Part shown: positions 1 through 36,663 of the stretch, in pieces
Numbering within the stretch: the stretch's first letter is position 1
Layout of the letters: every line of letters begins with the position of its first letter
Assembly (NCBI GenBank): GCA_964019165.1
Contig: OZ025267.1
Location: forward strand, 6,091,752-6,155,751
Length of the DNA: 64,000 nt
Direction: 5' to 3'
From: Mastigias papua
Lineage: Eukaryota > Cnidaria > Scyphozoa > Rhizostomeae > Mastigiidae
Translations under genes and position numbers: made by a program
The notes under the pieces: generated by a model
Databases searched by the model: none
Seen by the model: the letters and a program-made list of their open reading frames with translations, nothing else
What the model was told of the DNA's origin: nothing

Positions 1-440
1 CTATATTTCGAGCGCCTTGATGTCGCAGGCTTTTCGTTCTCAATGACGAAAAGATTTTTTGACACTTGTGTTTCTTCTGCTACTGTCAGAGTTGCAAAAG
101 ACTTCTTCAATACCTCTGATGGTTTCGGTGCTTTTTTGAAGTAAACATCTAAAGTCTTCATACTACGAATGGAATGTTCTCGTAGCTAGACTGAATGTGA
201 ATGATTTTCTCTGACATTGTCGCAGAATCAAAAAGTTAGCAGTGACAAGTAGGTAGGACTACGTTGAGTGGAAATGGAATGCTAGCAGAGGATTATTTAA
301 CAATCGGAAACGATAGGAAAGTAGAAGATTGGATGGCATTGTAAATGTATCAATAATTTTTGATTCCAAGTATTTGAAGCTTTGAGGGATAGGAAGAGTC
401 ACAGCATAAAGCAGAAATGGAGTTTGTTTTTTAAACAATT
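1..440. other. 5' flank without a recognised gene
   Basis: The first 144 bases are open on the + strand in frame 1 and end in a TAA, which could be the 3' end of an exon cut by the window edge. The roughly 47-residue peptide matches no family I recognise. The rest is AT-rich sequence with no supported feature. Confidence 0.3.
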
Positions 441-955
441 ATTGCAAGTCGTGGCTGGCATGTGTATGGCAAATCCAATTGGCAAACACCAAAAGAAGGC
501 CAGGAGTTGTTCGCAGAGAATGAAAGTAATAGCAATATCTTGAAATTTGATCCTTATGCTGTAGCTTGGAAAATCAAATTTGCTTATAAAATCGCACCCA
601 TTGCTGTTGGTCATATCCCCAAGGAAATTTCACGTTATGTTCATTTATTCCTTATTCACGGTGGCACTGCGACTGCGATCACATGTTCTGGGAAATATTA
701 CCCTTCCCCTATTCCAAAAGGAGGACTTGAAATCTTGTTGAAGAGATAAAAAGAACTCATTGAAGCAAACTACAAAGATCCTTTGATGAACTTAGCTGGA
801 AGCATTGATGTGCATGGATATTGCAAAAATGACCAAAATGTAGCCGATGGATTTCAGGGTGTGATTATAATTAACGATGACGAGATAGATTCGGAGGAGA
901 GAAGAGGGCAGTGCATCATTTACAAGAAGACTTCCGTTAGAGGACAGTTTCCATA
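441..955 (+). pseudogene. HIRAN-like domain gene remnant
   Basis: The + frame read from about 441 has the pattern of the HIRAN-like uncharacterised proteins common in cnidarian, sponge and fish genomes: a WHVYGK start, a central DPYAVAWKI, then VGHIPKEISR, an HGGT turn and a PKGGLEI ending. An in-frame TAA at 747-749 interrupts it, after which the same frame stays open for about 68 more codons to 955. No convincing start codon or splice context is visible. I read it as a decayed copy; it could also be an intact 3' exon ending at 749. The family assignment is by motif recognition only. Confidence 0.55.
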
Positions 956-2024
<1,069 letters not shown>

Positions 2025-2076
2025 CAATTTGGGACATTACTACTTCATACATAACGACCAAGGATTTATTTTACAG

Positions 2077-25255
<23,179 letters not shown>

Positions 25256-25731
25256 AATAACTCAAAGAATGCCATTGTGAGAAATGGAATCAGTTTGCCT
25301 AATTATATACAATGGAATATGCCTAATATTCGTCATTGGGAATTACCTCACATGAAATGTACTGACCCATCTATAGTCTGTTAGTAAATATAGACATACT
25401 TTTACATAGTTTGCCAATTTCATATCATCGTGTTAGACAGATATATTCATCTCTCATATCAGATAAAGGCATGATTTGTAGTGCAGTAGTAATTCAGCAG
25501 TGCCTTTCGCTGCTTCATTTTGTTTTCTTAGATAAGTTGTAGTCATTCGTAATCTACCTGTTACAATACATTGGGAATAATTACTGCCGAATAGTTAGCA
25601 GCAGTTGTTTCTTCTTACTAGCATAGCACAATATTGCGTTTTTAATCATCAACTTTATAGCACCGTGTTTATTCGATTACGAACGCCGGCTTGTAATTCT
25701 TGCTGGTAAGTTGTAATCAAAGGCGGCTTAG
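25256..25731. other. 3' flank of gene A
   Basis: It probably includes the 3' UTR. I did not find a canonical AATAAA close to the stop; an ATTAAA overlaps the stop codon itself. No other gene is seen. Confidence 0.5.
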
Positions 25732-26153
25732 AGGGCCTTAACGAGAAATTTCAGACCGTTTTGAAACTCACGCTGGCCTAAGTTCAGTTCGGTGTGTGAT
25801 CAAATCCCTCTAAGTGTTCACATGAGTAAAGTGAATTGAAAGTCACATCGCCCTGAGTTTCAATTCAGCTGTTCAGGCCGGTTTGTAATGTCAAGTCGGC
25901 GTAACATTGTCATGTGAACGCGATTTTTCAAACTGGGGCGAACTGAACACGCAAAATGAGAGCTAAGCTGCATCCTGGCATTGAGTTATTAAGCAAGGTA
26001 CTTTTTTAAAACACAGAAATGTTACTTCCGCTTGATGCGAATTCAAGCTGGTTTGAAATATCCATGTGAATGCAAAGGAAATTAGCCCACCCGAAATAGA
26101 CTCAGGCCGTTGTGAGATTCAAACCGGTCTGAAATTCCTTATGTGAAGGCCCT
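25732..26153. mobile_element. MITE with about 50-60 bp terminal inverted repeats
   Basis: The left end (GGGCCTTAACGAGAAATTTC and onward) is repeated in inverted form at the right end (reverse complement GGGCCTTCACATAAGGAATT and onward). The match runs through CAGACCGTTTTGAAACTCAC and GGCCTAAG for more than 50 bp. It is about 420 bp and non-coding. The target duplication is not resolved because a Harbinger element abuts it. Confidence 0.8.
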
Positions 26154-26420
26154 GAATTAGACTGCGTTCACACTTGTACCGGATGAATTTTCATCCGCTA
26201 CAAAAGTGTTACAGATTAGCCTTGCGTTCATACTATGAAAAGTGATCCGATATACTTTGTACCTGTTATCAGAACTTATTTTGAACCTGCTAGGGGGAAG
26301 ATACAATTGTGTATCTGTGTGGGTCTAAAACCTGTGTGTATCTGAACGCTTCAATCCGTATCAACTTTGATGCTGATCCACAACGAGGCGATCTTTTTGT
26401 GACAACGGGGCTACATCAAA

Positions 26421-26819
26421 GTGTCTTTTGTCGAATTTTTGGTGGCCGAATTCAATTCTACTAGCACTATACGTACGAAAAGCAGTACATTGAATTCGAA
26501 CTTGAAACACAAACTTATTTCAACTTTGTTGATTGTTCTCAGTCAGCTCAGTGCTGCATTAGTGCTAAATGCTCAGCTGACTAGTATCGTCGATCGAATT
26601 CACAGAAAAAGAAGACTGGGTTTGATGTCTTTGCTAGATGTTACCGCCAGAGTTGAGAGAATCGGCAGGCACCCAGGAAAGAGTCGTAGATTTTGGGTAA
26701 GGCCAGGAAGAACGAATGAGAGTCTCATGAAACTGTGTGACTTTATCGGGCCTTTTGTAGAAAAGCAGACAACCAGTTTCCGTGTGACAATATCTGTGGA
26801 AAAGCTGAAAAGCTATTAA
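26421..26819 (+). pseudogene. Harbinger (ALP1/HARBI1-like) transposase fragment
   Basis: The open frame contains RRFWVRPGRTN followed at once by a segment ending FIGPFVEKQTTSFRVTISVEK. These are two blocks normally separated by the WW-containing region in Harbinger transposases, so an internal deletion is likely. The nuclease domain with its DDE residues is absent. It is a relic with no expected activity. Confidence 0.8.
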
Positions 26820-26829
26820 CTGGCAATCC

Positions 26830-27165
26830 TCCCCATATTTCAATGCTTTTTTTGTACAAAGGAGATACAACTCTGCCACCTCCACCCCTCCTCCCCGATT
26901 CTGCAATCTTGCGAAAACTTGCTTTAATTCTCTTAATCTTGGGTATTATCCTGTCTTTCCTATGACATTTGGGTTTCTAAAGTTTGGAAACTCTTGTTCA
27001 TTGACACCACTTCCTTCTTTTGGATATCTTTCTCGAAAACGTTCTGTTATCTCCTCATACTTACTTTTCATTGTTTTCAAATCTAGGCCAGCTGCTGCTG
27101 TGCTGGTTTTACAATCAATAATTGCTTGTAGCAAAAAGAATGACTTCTTCTTCCATCCATAAGAA
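26830..27165 (-). pseudogene. Harbinger Myb/SANT-like protein fragment
   Basis: On the - strand, DLKTMKSKYEEITERFRERY is a Myb/SANT-like DNA-binding segment. NVIGKTG and, in shifted frames, a GGGVEV...ELYLLC stretch and an IWGG-like remnant follow. This is the usual partner protein of Harbinger transposases. Frameshifts and stops break it. Confidence 0.65.
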
Positions 27166-27472
27166 TTTTTTTCGATATTCTTTCCATTTTTCTTCCTTGC
27201 TGTCGTTTATAGTCTGAAACATAACGGTGAGACTTCTAGAAATCGATGAACTTAGCAGAGAACTTTACAAAGGTGATACTGTTAAAATTTTCGCAGGAGA
27301 TTTGATCGATGAAAGTACGCATGCGCAAAATGCTGTACAGAAATTTGTTATGGTATAGGGAGAACGCGATAGCAAAGTGAACTAATATTGTACCGGCACA
27401 GTGTGAACGCAAATAGTCCGCAACATTTTTTTTATCGGGCCGAGATGAATGCGGTACAGTGTTAGCGTAGCC

Positions 27473-30400
27473 TTAGAAGCGATCGCGGCTTGCATCCAAA
27501 ACTACGCATGTGGTTTTATCAAGGCGTCGAACCATTAGAACACTTTGATGGAAACCCTGTCAAGCTTTTTGCTGCTGCCATAAAGTTGATGATTACGGTG
27601 CAGAGTGCAAAGAGAGAATATTTCTGGACACTGTCGATTGTTTCATTCCGTCCAACCTAGTTACCTCACACTTGGCTATTTTAGTGCGGGTTATAATCAA
27701 ATAAACACCATAAGGTATGACTATGGTATAACCTTTATAATACTATATGGTATGACCGAATACTGTTTTATCCCCATTAAATGTTAGTTTTTGTCTTGTT
27801 TAACGACTAATAGTCAAACTGAAATGAATTTAACGTAGTTTTGTGCAAAGAAGGCTGCCGTATGAGCAACTATTGAGACATGCTCAAACTGAACGCATTT
27901 CTGAATAAATAAATGCTAGTAACAGTTCTATCACCAGAAACCTATCATAAGAATAATGCTTGACTCAACTCTTAGTTTACCTGTTTGCTAATTATTTAGA
28001 ATAACATTTAATTAACTAATAAATAGTCAATTACTTAGTAATCAATTATTTAGATTCGGACTTGTTCTCAGATATCACTCAACTCTCTTGCTAATAAAGC
28101 ATATATGTACTAAAATGTAGAATAACTATTTACGTTATAATGATTGAGTTCTCACTATGATTCGCTAGCAGTGTCTGTTAGTTTGCTTCGGACTGTTTTT
28201 AACGGCTTATGGCTTCTTGTATTTCTATCCTGAAAGCCGTCAAGCCGTAATTCGGTGGTCGCTTGACGCTTCGGCCGTTGCCTCTAGAGAGTAGATGCCA
28301 TGGATGGTCTTTTATCTCCACCAACAGTTAGTGCCATCAGGGCCAGTAATCAATGCGGCTAAAATTCTCAAGACGATTGGAAGTATGAGTTTTAGACCTA
28401 CTCGCACGGACTTTTACGATAACTGGCAGATCTGCAAGCCTGCTCCTTCGTATCCATGCTGCAGGCACTGTGACTTAGTCAGTTGAGTGCATTGAAACGT
28501 TGAGCGGCAAGGCAATGGGCATATCACTGTTCATTGATTTACTACTTGTAAACTTTCTTTGCTTGGAATACTTAAGCACGGATATTTTAAACACTGACAA
28601 ATCATCGATCCAGTCGAAAGGACATGAGGACCCTAAAAAGTTTTCCACAAGGAGGCCGACGTTTAAGCATGCATGGCCTAGGCCCTGTCAACTCAGGCCA
28701 AGTTGCGGAGCTCCCCTAAGGCTAGGCAGCATACAATTTCATACACGCCAGCTGACTGACTCTAAAGCAAGAACAAGTTGTAGCCGCGAGGTATTTATTT
28801 CTATTTAGTAGCATTTAATCAAGCTTTAGTAAAGCGAGATTTAGCTGTAATATCTCAGGTTAGCCTTTTAGCCTTTTACCAAAGATTTAAGGGGCTGCCT
28901 ATTCATTTTAACAGATGGTGGGCTTGTATTGTGCATAGAGCACTGGGGTAAAATTGGCGACCTCTGGGTTCTAGGAGTTTGACAGGAGGAAGGTTTTGCA
29001 TGATCAATTGAGGGCCTAAACGGGGTTTTAATATGGAAGTGATGGCGAGGGACACTAAGGGCATCTAAACAGGTAAATTCTTGTTGACTTCGTAAGAAGT
29101 CTAGTATGTATATCTTCATAAAATATGTGATATTAGTATCTGAGAATGGTATGCCATTTGTGTAGTTCAGTCAGCCAAAGTAACTGTTTGTGTAACAGTG
29201 TCACATGGATCCATATAACAAAAGTAGCCATACCTTTAAGAAAGTGCAGTGGAAAATGGGAAGTTTGAATGGATAATATATTATTAGGTTATGAAAAGCC
29301 CATACTCTAGCACCCAAAGCTTTGCTCTTAGTTACCCATATTTAGAGTAATATCCAATCTACCCTTAATTCATTTGTCTTGCATCAATGTTAGAACATGT
29401 AGACTCCCAACACTTATACTCTTAAGAGAGCTTGCCCTTAACGCAGTGCAGATGATCTATTTGATAATGGCTAGAAAATTATGCTCAATTGTTACAAATG
29501 AAGCCAGAAAAAATTGTGATGTTGAAAGGTGGTTTCACCTAATTTTTGTATCTGTTAATTGGATTAGCCATCAAATCAATTTTCACCTAATAAACAAGAC
29601 TATCCCCCTTTAGCTTTGATGTGACCCATGGTTTGTGAACAAAGTCTTGTATTTGTGTTCCTACCTGGAACGTCAATAGTTATTTTCCACCAGAGGATGT
29701 GCTGAGCTCTATTTTACACAAAGCACATTGTTGAAACTGTGTGTTAGCATTTAATCACATTGTTTTATTCATTCTTTCCTTTATTTTTTGTTATTCTATG
29801 TTTGACTTGAACTGCTTTGATTTCAATCCATCAAATTACAAGACATAATGAGAAGTGCAATACCCAAAACCCACAAACTGCAGAAAAAAGTAGAGAAATT
29901 TGTGTCTTAGATGTTGGTAGGGATGTTGAATCCGATGCACACTTAAATTGAGTCTTGGATTTTAATACAGTGAGTTTAGCTGATGCATAGACAACCAAAG
30001 GCTTGTTAAGTTAAAAGTTTTATATCCCAATGTACTCAATAGGTGGAATCATTTACAGCTGTAAGTTAAATTGGATGTTGAAATTCCCTGGCTATCAAGT
30101 TCTGGACACTGTGTACAGTTTCCTTTTGCCTTTTACCTTGCATATCTATGTGTTCTGATTACAGTGGGGTAGAGTTAAATGGATCTGTGATAAAAGAGAA
30201 TCACTATGTGATTGCATGAAAATTGTTGAGTTATGATAGTGTAATTTTTAAATAATGAAACAACCCGTTGCCTGAAAGTGAATTGTAGAGGCTTGAATTA
30301 TGAAATCTGTCAGTATAACTTGGTTAGACGATACTGAGTCAGCTGCCTAAACTACTTTCTTCATATATTTCAAATTTCCTGTGAAGTTATTCCGTATGTG

Positions 30401-30553
30401 CAGTCAAATGTTGTCAGAGTCTATTTTAATCATAGTAGCAATGCTGTTCTACCTCTAAAACAGGCTCGGAGCTGATTGGAGGCCTAAGGGGATGACATTT
30501 TACTTATTTGCGTTTGGCCAACACTAAAGCTAACCCCAAAGATATACTTTGAG
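27473..30553. other. intergenic stretch, no recognised gene
   Basis: About 3 kb with only short frames and no splice-flanked coding pattern. I saw no repeat pair or RNA gene in it. Confidence 0.5.
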
Positions 30554-30952
30554 CAGACCTGTCAACCTAGAATTTTCAAAACCTGGAGATTTTGGATTTT
30601 CCCGTAAGAAAAGCACGGAGATTTGGTCATAGACCGGAAGACATCCAGAATTCGCTAAAAGTATAATTACTATTGAAGAATTGTGCTCGGCAAATCGGTA
30701 ACAACAAAAATAATCATGAACAGTAAATTGAAAATTACTTTCATAATTATTCTAAGCATCTGCACATTCATTGAAAGGTTCTGCACCTGCATAAAATCGA
30801 GTGTAAACCAGAAAATTGTAAGGAAAAATCCGAAAAATATGACTTGATTTTGCATAAATCAACCGGGAGAAAATGTATAGCAACCGGGAGACCTGGAGAA
30901 AGCAGTAAAAACCGTGAATCTCCCGGTGATACTGGAAGAGTTGGTTGGTCTG
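30554..30952. mobile_element. probable hAT-like non-autonomous repeat
   Basis: The left end starts CAGACCTGTCAACCT; the right end reads GTTGGTTGGTCTG, an imperfect inverted match. The interior has CTGGAGATTTTGG and CCGGGAG phrases that face each other. No clean 8-bp duplication was found, so the limits are tentative. Confidence 0.4.
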
Positions 30953-31479
30953 TTTGAATCTGGAATTTTGGCGCAAAAATTTTAGTCTGACACCATTTCA
31001 CAGGGCAATAGGCATCAAAGAAACATACAAAACTATTCAGTACGTTAGAAATATTGCTGTAGAAACTTGCTACATAAAGAAAGAGTTGCAGCAAATTATT
31101 TATCTCGTCCATAAAAGGTATGAATAGTGTCAGCAGCAATTTTACTGCTTTTAGAGATTTACAAGAAATGTACAGCAAATAGTTGTATCGCTAAAAACAT
31201 ATGGAGAGAGTTACTGCGGAAAGTGGGTGAAAAGGAAGACTGAATTAGTTCCCGAGAAACAAGATAGTTTAGATACCCTGATATTATTAACATGTGCTCA
31301 GAGGTAGGATGATGCGAGGAAATTTCATCATTAGGTATAGATTGGAAAATCATGTAAAAGTGCAATATTTATGATCAAATTTAAACCGTTTGCTTTATTG
31401 AGAGTTGATAGTAAGATCTTTGGTACGATTGGAGTGTTAGAATACGTGTCCCAATACACGAACGTATAAGTTAAATTAC

Positions 31480-33540
31480 TATCTAACTACTATATAATTC
31501 ACTCGAGTCACTACAAGAATTCACTCACGCTTTTAAACCATCCCTTTTTTGTTTTTTCATATTCATCTTTCACTTTTATTATATCATCTTTTGTTTCTAT
31601 ATATCTCTTTATCGAATTGTTATAAATTCCTAATGCTTTTTTATCATCATCATTACTACAATTTTCAAAATAAGCACCTGTTTTATTTTGCATTTTACTA
31701 TCTTTTATAACTGATGTTTCATTTTTATTTAGTAATATTCATTTTAAATGAATTATCATTTACGCAGTTAATATTAACTTTTTTTAAATACCTTTTTCTT
31801 TTCGTGGTACTAATATTTGTTCAATTTTAGTTCTGGCTAAAAATCTCATTCTCCTTGTGAATACCCTTTTTTAATATCAATATCAAATATTCTAGATTTA
31901 TCATAATAAATTTTTTTAACATCATAATTTTTGGGGGTATTACTAATCTCCTTAATAAGCTCTTCAGTTTTTGTTCAATTTTATATATTATTTTTTGGTT
32001 GATTTCTGTTATCGATTTCGTTATTGCGTAAAACGTTCTATATTTTCAAATTCGCAATCTGATTTTTGATTTATTATATTTCTATAAATTTCTGTTAATT
32101 GCTCTTTTTCCTATAATAAATTTAGAACTTCATTTACTAATTCACGGTATTTAGATATATCCATATATACTATATAATTATATTTATAAGGCGTATATTA
32201 CTAGTTATATTTGCTTATAACTGGTATATCAGAAGAAAATTTAAGCACAAATTTTATGACAATACTTTTTATGATTATTTAACGTACGATTAATTTTAAG
32301 TTTAATGACATAAATCACATTTAACGCTTACATCTTTATAATATTCAATTAAATTAATGATAATTTCATCATCATTATTTTTTGCCCTTCACTAAGTATC
32401 CCATATCCCTTAGGAGCTTAAATTCTATTACAAATCCGTTTTTTCATATATTTTATGTTGTAACGTATATGTACCAGATTTCCGAATGGTTGGTGAAACA
32501 TTATTGCATACCCAATTTTGAAAATTAAATGCAATTTTTGTATACCTGGTTCTTTAGTAAAAATCATATTACAGAGCTTCCTATTGGTTGTGTATGTCAA
32601 ACATACCCAATACCAGACGGCTTTCAAATTTGATAAATTTTGACGTATATTCTTAATGTCCAAAATTTTAGCTGTATCTATGGTTTAAATAATGATAAAG
32701 ATCTAATGAGAAAAAGTCATCTTTGAATTTTTTGTTATATTCATTTATTGTTTCGTACTAAAATAATTTATAATGTTTATCACTTTTAATCGCATGATAT
32801 TTATGTATCATTTTTTCATCTTCAAATAATGATTTTTTTATAATTAATAAAATCTATATCATCATATGTTAGATCTTATTTTTGATATTATTGCTCTGTA
32901 AACATTTACAGTACACTTTACCTCTTAAACATATACATACTCTTATAATATCATGATTATTTTCATCCTTAAAATAACTTAATTTATCACTATCAAAAAT
33001 ATTCATTTTTTTCATGTCTTTATATATATCTTTTCTATTTCGTATATTGATGATTGTCCCATCAGTATCTAAGTCTTTAAAGACATGGCATTTTTATAAC
33101 GATTTATGAATTTATAAAATTTTTCATACATTAAGGATTTAGCCATATCTAAAATACGAACGCCAATATAATTTAGACTGTCTAATATTATAGTAGATTT
33201 GTTGTTTGATGCTGGGATTAATTCTTCATCAACAATATCAAAATCATTAATATTATGTTTGGATATGACTTTTTCACATTTATTTTTGTTATTAACATTA
33301 CTAGAATATTTCTCCTTGTTTAACATCGAGGGCCCAGACAACGAATTGTACAAAAGCTTAAATAATCGATTTTCATTTACATTTTTACTATTTAATCTCA
33401 ATTCATGATTTTTATTCACATAATCGCTCATATATTTTGCTTGTTAAAATTTGATTATATAGTAAAATTTCTCTATCTTAAAACCATATAATTTAAGATA
33501 TGTCAGTAATGTTAGATAATGAATAATCTTCCTTAGTTCG
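31480..33540 (-). mobile_element. very AT-rich block with relics of a virus-like (Maverick/Polinton-type) element
   Basis: This block is conspicuously richer in AT than its flanks and has broken coding frames only on the - strand. One is a family-B DNA polymerase relic (32870-33440). Others (31511-31693, 32418-32663, about 32000-32165) have lysine- and asparagine-rich reading frames with no family I can name. Ends and terminal repeats were not found, so the limits follow the composition change. Confidence 0.55.
32870..33440 (-). pseudogene. degraded protein-primed family-B DNA polymerase
   Basis: The first - strand frame (33431 down to 33069) has the order seen in Polinton and adintovirus-type PolB: LFKLLYNSLSGPSML, then ISKHNINDFDIVDEELI, then YIGVRILDMAKSLMYEKFYK. 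A stop and frameshift follow. The next frame opens with a D-T-D-G, the position of the catalytic polymerase motif C, and runs on to a YFKDEN...ICLRGKVY stretch as in these enzymes. It is a dead copy; the broken frames are left as they stand. The source element is inferred from motifs only. Confidence 0.65.
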
Positions 33541-34189
33541 TAAACCCATAATTAATTTAAAAATGGCATAAAAATGGCTTCATGGATTGCTGTGTACAAT
33601 GGCAAAAATATCTGAAACTTGGAACCAACAACGACTGAGATTCTTATGTATGACACAACAATGGCTACCTCACTAAGTGAGTCAATGAAAAGTTCTTTTT
33701 TCCGACAAAGGTTCTCCCCATTCCCATTCCATCACTTGATGAAGCCACTTCTTTCTCCTTCATTATAGAAAATGAAGCATTTAAACCTGTTTTTTGCATA
33801 ATTTATCATTGCACTGCAACTTTTGAAAACCAATGTTGCACCTTCCTGGGCCATGGAAAGAGCCTACAAGTATTATAAGAACTAGAACAGACTCCTACTT
33901 CTGGCAGCTCTTGCGAGAAATAGAGATTTGCTATGCATCAAAAAAAGTATCATGCTACAGTGATCAATCAGTCAGCAACTTGTGTCGTAATAGCGTAGCA
34001 AGACAGCTTGGTAGAAAATTGCATTGTGCAACAAGCATGCGTTTTCAAAAGTTTGTTTGTATGTAGTGGTAGAAAGAATTGCCTTTTGAGAAGCCTGCTG
34101 ATGAATCAACTTGATATGCTTTATCAACTAATATAAAACTCGAAATTTTGCTTTTGTCTTACACTTGGATTGAGATTATTTTGAGTTCA
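33541..34189. other. intergenic stretch before LINE remains
   Basis: No supported gene. Degenerate frames near 33833-34066 may belong to the 5' part of the neighbouring LINE. Confidence 0.4.
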
Positions 34190-36500
34190 ACAAATTTGTT
34201 GTGATTAATAATGGTAACGCTACTGTTCATATGGCCTCGATCTATGCTACGTTTGGTCTCACGCAGTTAATTAAGGTTCCAACTAGAGTCACTTTGGATT
34301 CACCCACATTAATTGATCATATAGCAACTACTCGCCCTGAAAACATTCCTGAAATCTGAAGTTCTAAAAGTAGCTCTTGGTGATCATTATGTTGTCTATA
34401 GTATTGGAAAATATATGAACACTTTTAACTGACAAACAGAAAATTATAACTACAAGCAAAATGAACAATTTCGATGAAAACAGTTTCCTGTTTGAACTAA
34501 GTCAAGTTGAATGGGATCGAATGGTTGATTCTAGTGCTGATATAAGTCAGGCTGTAGAAAATACTCGAATTTTCTATCTGTGATCATTCATTGACAGCAT
34601 GCCCTATAAGAGCAGTCAAAGTTTCAGTCAAATCAGAAGGCAATCAAAAGTGCATCTTCCATTCTTGTGATTTCTTATAAACATGTAAGGAATGAAGTGA
34701 AAAATCTGGGAAAAAAGTCAAGTTAGACTACTTTGCCAAAAGAATTGCTTCTTGCACGGCAATTTGAGAGAGACATGGAAAATGATAAACTTAGTGGTGA
34801 ACAAGAGGCGTGAATAAGAGGCCCAAGATAAAGAATGTTAGCTGCATTGATGTTTAAGGTCGTAATGTAACTGACAATACCGAGTTCACACAATCGATGA
34901 ATGATTCCTTTTGTGACATAAGTAAAAAACTTATCGGAGGCATACCGCAACAACCATATCCCATATCCTCTAATGATTATGAAATTAATGAAGAAGGTAC
35001 GAGTTTGCAGTTTAGGACAGTCTATATCGTTTCTGATTAGGAGGCTCTTGTAGAAAATGATGACATCGTTTGGCTTTGTTTCTGACGGTATTGCAATCCA
35101 CATTCACAAAGTTGCATTTCCTATCCTCTCATATTCTCTGAGTAAGATTTATTGTCTGTTAATTGAATCAGGATTCCTCTTGACAGCTGAAAAATAGCAT
35201 GTATTTTCCCCATTTTCAAAAGTGGGCCAACTGGGGGTCAATCGAATTACAGACGAATATTGGTCCTACCTGGTGTTTCAAAGTTATTTCAATAGCAGTT
35301 CATGATCAACTGTACTAGTACCTTGATTCTAACAAGATAATATGTGTAGATCTGTATGGTTTTTGTACTCTGAACATGGTTGCCTCATGTTTACTAAACT
35401 ATACCAATGATTGGTACGTAAACATTGACAAAGGGAAAAATACTACAATGGTTTTCATTGATCTAAAGAAAGCTTTTGATACAGTTGACCATAAAATTCT
35501 TCTGAATCGAAAGTTTTGAACACCAGTAGTATAGGTTGTACTTAGATAGACGAAGACAGTTATGCAGGGTTTTACGGCGTCAGCTCTGATCCTGCTCAAA
35601 TCGAAATAGGAGTACCTCAACAATCTTACCTTGTGCCGCTTCTATTTTTGATTTACGTCAACGACTTCCCTTTTGCATTAAAATACGCTAAAGCAACAAT
35701 GTCTGCTGATAATGCAGAAATCTCGTTCTCGTCAGATAATATAGAGAGATTCATGTTGTTGTCAATGCTGAGCTTGCCTGCCTTGAGAGATAGCTACAGT
35801 GTAACAAGCTTTCCTGTAATGTTATCAAGACACAATCCATGATATTAGGATATTCAGAAAGTTGAGGAAGATTGGTGAATCAAGGGTACCACTTTCTCGT
35901 TTTCAAGTAACTGGTAGTGGCATTGATCATGTGAAGGAAACTAACTGCCTCGGTCTCATGATTGACGATAGTTTATAAGGGGAGAGCACTGTTAAAGGTA
36001 TTCAAAAGACGATCTCTAGAGCCATAGGAATTCTCAAGTATGCGAAACTCTATGTGCAAGAGGATACACTCAGAAATATATATCTTAGTGTTATTCAACC
36101 GCACTTCAGTTATTGTTGCTCTGTTTGGCGGTGTTGTGGAATTACTAAGTTGAAAACCTTGCAGAAACTACAGAACAGAGCAGCCAGAATAGCCGACCTT
36201 TTGACATTCCAGAAGCTCATCTGTTGCAGCGGCTCGGCTGGCCGACAATTAATACACTGATTAATCAAAAAACATGCACAATGACATATAAATCCTTTGC
36301 TAATATTTTCTAAATTTTTTCAGTATTCATATCTGAGTCTTGCGGGATATTGAATGCTTATGGAATAGACTGGAATAGACTCAGCTCTGAAATTAAATTA
36401 ACTCTATCAATTTAGTTATTTAATGTGAACTTAAAAACTCTGAACTGAGACATTCAGGGAAATGTGATGTACATATTTATCTTTCTTATTATTATTATTA
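34190..36500 (+). mobile_element. degenerate non-LTR retrotransposon (LINE)
   Basis: Blocks in order on the + strand in several broken frames: TRVTLDSPTLIDHI (about 34280, end of an endonuclease-type region), VFIDLKKAFDTVDHKILL (about 35450, reverse transcriptase), GVPQQSYLVPLLFLIYVNDF (about 35609), then TLRNIYLSVIQPHFSYCCSV (about 36058) and LQKLQNRAARI. A wreck of the usual C-terminal end follows near 36370-36470. An ATT-rich tail sits at 36487-36500. The catalytic YxDD is corrupted (around MSADNAE). It resembles the CR1/L2/Jockey-like LINEs of invertebrates. Confidence 0.85.
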
Positions 36501-36523
36501 GTTTTTTACTACATTTTAAAAAC

Positions 36524-36663
36524 ATAGTTAATAAGGCTAGAGTTACAAAATACAAACCTATTTATAATAATTTGATAAAAACAGTTACTAAATTTTAGTA
36601 AATATTTTTATCAAATTATTGTAGATAAGTTTTTCATCTTGTAACTTTAGGCTTATTAACTAT
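36524..36663. repeat. 140-bp near-perfect palindrome (foldback MITE)
   Basis: The left arm starts ATAGTTAATAAGGCTAGAGT and the right arm is its near reverse complement, ending CTTATTAACTAT. The arms are about 70 bp each and meet around the TTACTAAATTTTAGTAAATA centre with little or no loop. It sits just after the LINE tail. Confidence 0.85.

Larger units (their letters stand above)
26160..27472. mobile_element. PIF/Harbinger element, internally deleted
   Basis: A 1,313-bp element with imperfect terminal inverted repeats (GACTGCGTTCACACTTGTAC at the left; reverse complement GGCTACGCTAACACTGTACC at the right). TTA target duplications sit at 26157-26159 and 27473-27475, as expected for PIF/Harbinger. 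It contains remains of the two proteins usual for the family in opposite orientations: a transposase N-terminal fragment (+) and a Myb/SANT-like fragment (-). Confidence 0.9.
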
